From Bacteroidales bacterium (GTDB taxonomy: Bacteria > Bacteroidota > Bacteroidia > Bacteroidales > JAQXIO01), in assembly GCA_029007825.1 (NCBI GenBank), contig JAQXIO010000029.1:80481-144480 (forward strand): 64,000 bases of DNA. The letters run 5' to 3'. The notes under the pieces were generated by a model. That model searched no databases and was not told where the DNA came from. It saw only the letters and a list, made by a program, of their open reading frames with translations. Shown piece after piece: positions 59,629 to 64,000 of the stretch (its first letter is position 1; each line of letters starts with the position of its first letter). A program made the translations under genes and the position numbers.

Positions 59629-61389
59629 TTATTTAATTACTTTTACGCCACGCGGTGCGTTTATCTTGGAAACGATTTTACCGTTTTCTTTCTTTTCATG
59701 ACGGATTTCGATAGGTCCGTATGGGGTAGGGTAGCTGCCTTCTACCCATATAAGGTCTCCGAGGTGCGGAGTTATACGTACTGTTTTGCAGCCCGGTTCC
59801 AATACTTCAACTCCCAGAACATGCTCGCTCAGCCATGCAGTGCATCCGGATGCCCATCCGTGACAAAGGCTGTTCCGGAACCCTTTGTAGCAGTAGTCGC
59901 CATAGGTAGCATGCACATCTACTTTTCCTTCCGGTACCAATTCATCGATACGGCCGGCGTTTTCCATCCATTTCAGGTCGAAGTCTTCCCAGAAGGTGGT
60001 AGCTCCGAGGTCGAGCATTCCGCCCCAGTATTGCCGGATACAGTCGAGGGCTTCCTGGTAATCGCCTGCTTTTGCCAACCCCTGGAGCATCAGATAGCCG
60101 TAGAAGGTTGAAAATCCTTCGGCTCCGTTTTCCGCAAGAATGTCGCCCATGGTTTTTGCATCCTGCATTCCGGCGAGCGACAGTAGGGCTGCAGCTTGTT
60201 TGGAATTATGGGCATCGGGCGTTTTCGAGCGAAGCAGTTTTGCCTTGTCTGCGCATTTTTTCGCCATATCGGTTTCTCCGAGCGCGTTGCAAATATCTAC
60301 ACTTGCATCCATGGTGAGTGCCATTAGTGCCTGTAGCCCGGAGTGTATTACATCGGGTTTGTCTGAGGTCGGCCAGTCGAGGAAGCGTGCTCCGTCCAGT
60401 TTTTCCGTTCCGTCTTTGTCGATTTTGGAGAAAACGACGTCAAGCAGTCCGAGTATGTATTCGCGTTGTTTGCGCAGGTATTCCAAATCTCCGTTTTGCT
60501 TATACCAGTCACGTTGGTTTATTAACCACCAAAGGGAGTAAGCGCTGTATCCGCTCATCCAGGCAGGCAGCGGTGTCGTCTCACGTCCGTGGTCGAGACT
60601 TTTGGGTACGACTTCATTTTCGCCGAATACGGTCATGATGCATCTGATTTCGGGGTAGAGGTCGCCCTGCCAGATGAGGCGGTCGCGTTTGATCCCTTCC
60701 AACAGGAAGTCCTGCATATTGACATGAACTGTGTATGCGCCTGTTTCCCATATTTTATTGAGGCGCTCGTCATTCGATTTGAAGGAACCTATGTAGGGGA
60801 TATCGCGGTATGTAAAGATTGCGCGTGCGTCTTTCAGAAAGAGTTCTTTGTTCGGTTCGACCAGATCGATGCGGACAAAGCGGAACCCGGAGTTTCCGAC
60901 TTCGATGGAGCCGATCCAGGGTACTTTGATCGTGAAATCGCGTATTGCATGGTCGTTTGTCGCGTTTTTCGGGCCTCCCAGTTCTGCCATGGCTTCGCTT
61001 ACGGATTCACCGAAACGGATGCGTACCGTAACAGGGCCTCCGGCGGAAGATACGCCTGTAACCAGTTGGATTCCGCCCTGTAATTCTGTGCCGTAGTCAA
61101 GCAAGATGGAGGGAAATTCATTCGCCGTACTTTTCATAACACATAATCCGGTGGAGTTGAGATCGGCTTGTCCGTTGCCTTTTTGTAAAAGATATTCAGG
61201 CCGTTGAACGAGCGAGCCGTCTCCATCGTATTTCCAAACGATCCGTTGGGGGGAGATGTATGCTCTTGTCCTTGGGTCTATCTGGGCACGGTCTGCTACC
61301 TTTTGTGCGGCGGGAGGCAATTTTGCCTGTGCCGACGAGAGTTGTACAAAGCATGCCGCAATAAAAGCTGCAATTATTATTTTTTTCAT
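59629..61389 (-). CDS. Short GH78-like alpha-L-rhamnosidase
   Basis: A 586-residue exported protein (MKKIIIAAFIAACFVQLSSAQ). It keeps the (alpha/alpha)6 barrel and C-terminal beta domain of GH78 (ATTFWEDFD with Glu468; SLCHGWASGCTAWLSEHVLG; GCKTVRITPHLGDLIWVEG), but is much shorter than typical members (900-1100), with only one beta domain in front. The usual acid/aspartate motif D-x-P-x-R-x-E-x4-W-x-G-D is changed to EGIKRDRLIWQGD (231-243). It overlaps the deacetylase gene start by 4 bases. Activity on rhamnose is likely but not certain. Confidence 0.82.
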   Translation of the reverse strand: MKKIIIAAFIAACFVQLSSAQAKLPPAAQKVADRAQIDPRTRAYISPQRIVWKYDGDGSLVQRPEYLLQKGNGQADLNSTGLCVMKSTANEFPSILLDYGTELQGGIQLVTGVSSAGGPVTVRIRFGESVSEAMAELGGPKNATNDHAIRDFTIKVPWIGSIEVGNSGFRFVRIDLVEPNKELFLKDARAIFTYRDIPYIGSFKSNDERLNKIWETGAYTVHVNMQDFLLEGIKRDRLIWQGDLYPEIRCIMTVFGENEVVPKSLDHGRETTPLPAWMSGYSAYSLWWLINQRDWYKQNGDLEYLRKQREYILGLLDVVFSKIDKDGTEKLDGARFLDWPTSDKPDVIHSGLQALMALTMDASVDICNALGETDMAKKCADKAKLLRSKTPDAHNSKQAAALLSLAGMQDAKTMGDILAENGAEGFSTFYGYLMLQGLAKAGDYQEALDCIRQYWGGMLDLGATTFWEDFDLKWMENAGRIDELVPEGKVDVHATYGDYCYKGFRNSLCHGWASGCTAWLSEHVLGVEVLEPGCKTVRITPHLGDLIWVEGSYPTPYGPIEIRHEKKENGKIVSKINAPRGVKVIK

Positions 61390-62225
61390 TTCAGGTCGGA
61401 ATAGCTGATTAATTTGACGTTCCGTTTTTCTACGGCTTTTTTTACTTTGGGAGACTGGAACATATCGGCTACGAGCTGACGTGCTTCCGCTACGTCGTAA
61501 TTTCCTACGTGGTTAACCCCTTTCATTTCAGGAGTATTGTATGCAGGGTGTTCTACGTAGATGTAGGTTCCCGGTTCCAGGTTTTCGATTGCCTTGGCGA
61601 AAGCATCGATACGTTGTTTGTTGTTCATTCCGGGTTGTTCGAATTTTGGGAATCTTTTTATGTCTGCATTTCCTGTTTCGACATCGAGGCCATATTCTTT
61701 TGCTATCCGTTTTGTCATGGCTTCTACTTCGGGGTTCCAGTTTGCACAACCCATATGGGTAGATATGTGCGATGTGCGGGGAAGGTATTTTTTTACCAGT
61801 TCGATTTGTGCCCGGAATTCTTTTTCTATTTCGTCCAGTTTCCAGTCGTGATCTTGGATGGCTATGCCCGGTTGTCCCTGGATAGGCCATATAAAGGGAT
61901 AAAAGTTGCCGTCTGTATCAACGAGACTGGGAGCGCTGGTAAGGGGGCGCCATTTGCAACCACTCCATTCGGATGTGATCATAAGGTGTACGCCGACGTC
62001 GAGCCCCGGGTTTTCATTCAGCATTCTTACGGCTTCGGGAAACCATGGGCAACATGCCATAATTTCAACCGAACGCATAACGCCGTTTTTATAGGAGTCG
62101 ATGCATGCGAGGTTGGCGGCATGGAAGGAGCCTATATCGTCGCCGCGAACCAACAAACGCACTTCGTTTTGTGCTTGTAGTGTGAAATAGCATAGTGCCA
62201 TTAATGCGAAAAGATACTTTTTCAT
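61386..62225 (-). CDS. ChbG/YdjC-family carbohydrate deacetylase-like protein
   Basis: About 279 residues starting at MKKYLFALMALCYFTLQAQ (signal peptide); the frame is open further upstream into the sulfatase gene. The metal site appears as VRGDDIGS (two Asp near 29-30) and HISTHMGCANW (two His), with DVGVHLMITSEW between; these match the YdjC/ChbG family, which deacetylates chito-oligosaccharides. Exported Bacteroidota members accompany sulfatases and hydrolases in glycan loci. Its target here is unknown. Confidence 0.85.
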   Translation of the reverse strand: MKKYLFALMALCYFTLQAQNEVRLLVRGDDIGSFHAANLACIDSYKNGVMRSVEIMACCPWFPEAVRMLNENPGLDVGVHLMITSEWSGCKWRPLTSAPSLVDTDGNFYPFIWPIQGQPGIAIQDHDWKLDEIEKEFRAQIELVKKYLPRTSHISTHMGCANWNPEVEAMTKRIAKEYGLDVETGNADIKRFPKFEQPGMNNKQRIDAFAKAIENLEPGTYIYVEHPAYNTPEMKGVNHVGNYDVAEARQLVADMFQSPKVKKAVEKRNVKLISYSDLK

Positions 62226-62235
62226 GATGATGTTA

Positions 62236-63801
62236 TTATTTAGGTGTGAATATTCGTACGGGTATAGCATCCGGACTCGGTATCGCCCCAATGTCGCGGG
62301 GCTCGCAAAACCATGCCAGTTTTCCTTCGTCGGTGAGTTGCCGGGGCAGGTTTGCCGCATCGGGATGGTTTTCTATAAAATGTTGCAGAAGCAGTTGCTG
62401 CATTTCGCGGAATTGTTTTTCATATTCCGGATGTTTTGCCAGATTGGTCGTTTCGCCGGGATCGTTGTCGAGATTATAGAGAAAATGGGTGATTCCGGCA
62501 GGGCCGTATCCGGTTGCATATCCGATGCCCAGATCGCGGTTTCCGGTGTGGAAAATGTATTTCCAGCGTTTGTTTGCGACCATTGCAAAATTGTCTTCCA
62601 GATAGAAGGAGTATATATTTTTCTTATGTTCCGTTTTTTTCCCTTCAAGCACGGGAAGAAAGCTTTTTCCTTGTACGGGTTTTAACGGCTTTTTTCCTAA
62701 GATATTGAGAATGGTGGGGACAATGTCCACATATTCTACAAGTGCGTCCGTCCGTACTCCTTTTTCAAAGCGGTTGCCGGCTTTTACAATAAGCGGTTGC
62801 CTTGTAGCCTCTTCCCACATGGTGTGTTTTTCGAAACGACGGTGTTCGTAAAGGAGATATCCGTTGTCGCTGATATAGATTATGAGCGTGTTGTCTTCCA
62901 ATCCGTTCTCGCGAATCGCATCGAGTACGATCCCGATGTTTTTATCCATATATTCGGTGGATGTGTAATAGGATGCTATAATGCCTTGCCGTTGCTCGTC
63001 GGTCAATCCTCTGAATTGTTCGGGTATCCAGCGGTCGTCTTCATCGCTTCCTTCCGGAAGAGGCATATCTTCGGGATCGTATTTGTTCCGGTATTCGACG
63101 GGGAAGGCATACGGTTGATGGGGTTCGTGCGGTGCATACCATAAGAAGAACGGTTTGTCTTTATGTCCGGCAATGAAACCGGCAGCCCGGTTTGCAAAGA
63201 ATGTTCCTTGTGCATCGGCATCGTACGATGCTTCCGGCAGATAACGCGTATTGAGTTGTTCTGGTATGGAGGACGGTTTTTTAGGATATGTTTCTATGGA
63301 GTCGGGAATTGCTTTTTTCCCTTTTTCCCGGATGTATTCCTGGTATTGCGCATTTTCGATCGTTGTATTGAATCCATGGTCGGGGAGTCCGTTTTTATAG
63401 ATATCCCACCATACGAAATTGTTAAAGTGGGTTTTCCCGATCAAAGCGGTTTCCATTCCTTGTTTTCTGAGATGTTCGGCGATGGTTTCGTTTTTATCGT
63501 CGTCAAAGGGAGTAAAGAGCAGGTTGGATACCGTGGTATGCGGATATTTTCCGGTAAGCAAAGAGGCTCTCGACGCACTGCTTATGGGAGAGTTACAATA
63601 GGCTCTTTCGAAGAGCACACCTTCTTTTGCCAAACGGTCTATGTTCGGGGTACGAATAAGCCGGTTTCCGTAAGCTCCCGTGACTTTCCGGGCATGATCG
63701 TCGGCCAGAATGACAACGACATTCCTGATTTTAGCGGCCGTGCAGTATTGCGACCATGCTAAAGGAGTAACGGCAAGAAGGCAGAGTGCTCTTTTTATCA
63801 T
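62236..63801 (-). CDS. Family S1 sulfatase, serine-type formylglycine site
   Basis: A 521-residue exported sulfatase (MIKRALCLLAVTPLAWSQYCTA). Metal-binding VVVILADDHARK (Asp34, Asp35) and maturation site NSPISSASRASLLTGKYPH, in which Ser74 takes the position converted to formylglycine (S-x-A-x-R). Later YTSTEYMDKNIGIVLDAI, IIYISDNGYLLYEHRRFEKHTMWEEATRQPLIV and LYNLDNDPGETTNLAKHPEY are typical. A serine-type site needs an anaerobic sulfatase-maturing enzyme, encoded elsewhere. First complete gene of the rhamnosidase unit. Confidence 0.92.
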   Translation of the reverse strand: MIKRALCLLAVTPLAWSQYCTAAKIRNVVVILADDHARKVTGAYGNRLIRTPNIDRLAKEGVLFERAYCNSPISSASRASLLTGKYPHTTVSNLLFTPFDDDKNETIAEHLRKQGMETALIGKTHFNNFVWWDIYKNGLPDHGFNTTIENAQYQEYIREKGKKAIPDSIETYPKKPSSIPEQLNTRYLPEASYDADAQGTFFANRAAGFIAGHKDKPFFLWYAPHEPHQPYAFPVEYRNKYDPEDMPLPEGSDEDDRWIPEQFRGLTDEQRQGIIASYYTSTEYMDKNIGIVLDAIRENGLEDNTLIIYISDNGYLLYEHRRFEKHTMWEEATRQPLIVKAGNRFEKGVRTDALVEYVDIVPTILNILGKKPLKPVQGKSFLPVLEGKKTEHKKNIYSFYLEDNFAMVANKRWKYIFHTGNRDLGIGYATGYGPAGITHFLYNLDNDPGETTNLAKHPEYEKQFREMQQLLLQHFIENHPDAANLPRQLTDEGKLAWFCEPRDIGAIPSPDAIPVRIFTPK

Positions 63802-63803
63802 GA

Positions 63804-63998
63804 TTAATATGTTTTTTCCGGCTTAAAGGCTCCATACCAGGGAGAGGGCGCGTATTTCCACGGGGTACCGGTTTCTTCAACTTCCGGAAGTTGCTCCGGC
63901 ACAAAGTCGAAACCTAATTCGTCGCGGTAGAGGGGTACTCCAATTTTATTTCCTTCAGGGAGATATTCGATTACGAATGCATCGAATTGTCCGACGCG
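63804..63998 (-). CDS. C-terminal end of a gene running off the window
   Basis: A minus-strand frame with no stop from the right window edge to a TAA at 63804-63806. It ends in LPEVEETGTPWKYAPSPWYG and AFKPEKTY. Composition and direction match the carbohydrate genes, and only 2 bases separate it from the sulfatase gene, so it is the upstream member of the same operon. The family cannot be told from these 64 residues. Confidence 0.65.
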   Translation of the reverse strand, partial: RVGQFDAFVIEYLPEGNKIGVPLYRDELGFDFVPEQLPEVEETGTPWKYAPSPWYGAFKPEKTY

Positions 63999-64000
63999 GC

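Overview
The window is a piece of a Bacteroidales (Bacteroidota) chromosome. Several signs point there: the trpE-G-D-C-F-A gene order, many FimA/Mfa-type fimbrial lipoproteins, SusD-era style secreted glycoside hydrolases and sulfatases with a serine-type maturation site, DUF4491 and DUF3795 proteins, and repeated promoter -7 boxes of the Bacteroides form TAnnTTTG. The genus cannot be fixed from the sequence alone.

Layout. 1-4.8 kb: the distal part of a tryptophan operon (trpE 3' part, trpG, trpD, trpC, trpF, trpA) closed by an intrinsic terminator; trpB is expected just upstream of the window. 4.9-12.5 kb: mixed single genes, including a DUF4491 membrane protein, a secreted MsrB-MsrA fusion, a TolB-like beta-propeller, a secreted protein with a possible sorting tail, a Gp37/Gp68-type Cys-motif protein, a cupin, and a GH127-type arabinofuranosidase with an SGNH esterase. 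12.7-18.9 kb: a heavy-metal RND efflux operon (His-rich small protein, CusB/CzcB-like adaptor, CusA/CzcA-like pump, TolC-like channel). 19-21.15 kb: a Dabb-domain lipoprotein and mnmE.

21.14-41.01 kb is an integrated mobile element of about 19.9 kb placed exactly at the 3' end of mnmE. A second copy of the last four sense codons plus stop of mnmE, differing only at synonymous positions, lies at 40998-41012 and is read as the right attachment site. The element carries a protein with four tandem HTH domains, a tyrosine integrase, RhuM, a membrane protein, an excisionase-like HTH protein, an AT-rich minus-strand cassette, a noncoding block, degraded ParA/DUF3408 and MobA transfer genes with no relaxase, a BRO-N protein, and a large macroglobulin/TonB-plug surface protein. 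The AT-rich cassette (26.4-32.7 kb) is a compact four-gene operon, NurA nuclease - HerA ATPase - GHKL/Hsp90-like ATPase - radical SAM protein, and is the best candidate for an undescribed (probably defence) system. Beside it, 33.3-34.5 kb contains two tandem copies of a small RNA gene, each with its own promoter and terminator and with a 5' arm complementary to the loop of its 3' hairpin, followed by a string of further stem-loops and a very short hydrophobic reading frame.

41.2-46.0 kb returns to ordinary chromosomal genes (GIY-YIG/DUF4357, DJ-1/PfpI, PNPOx-like, YdeI-like, a broken MmcQ/YjbR gene, DUF202, YjbQ, DUF3795). 46.1-49.9 kb is a minus-strand fimbrial locus (Mfa1-like, FimB/Mfa2-like anchor, second major-subunit-like protein). 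50.3-64 kb is a minus-strand carbohydrate-processing region in two transcription units. One holds a clan GH-A enzyme, three exported sugar isomerase/epimerase-like TIM barrels and an esterase; the other holds a sulfatase, a ChbG-like deacetylase, and GH78 and GH106 rhamnosidase-like enzymes, continuing past the window edge. Together these look aimed at a sulfated, rhamnose-containing glycan. No tRNA, rRNA, IS element or CRISPR array was recognised.
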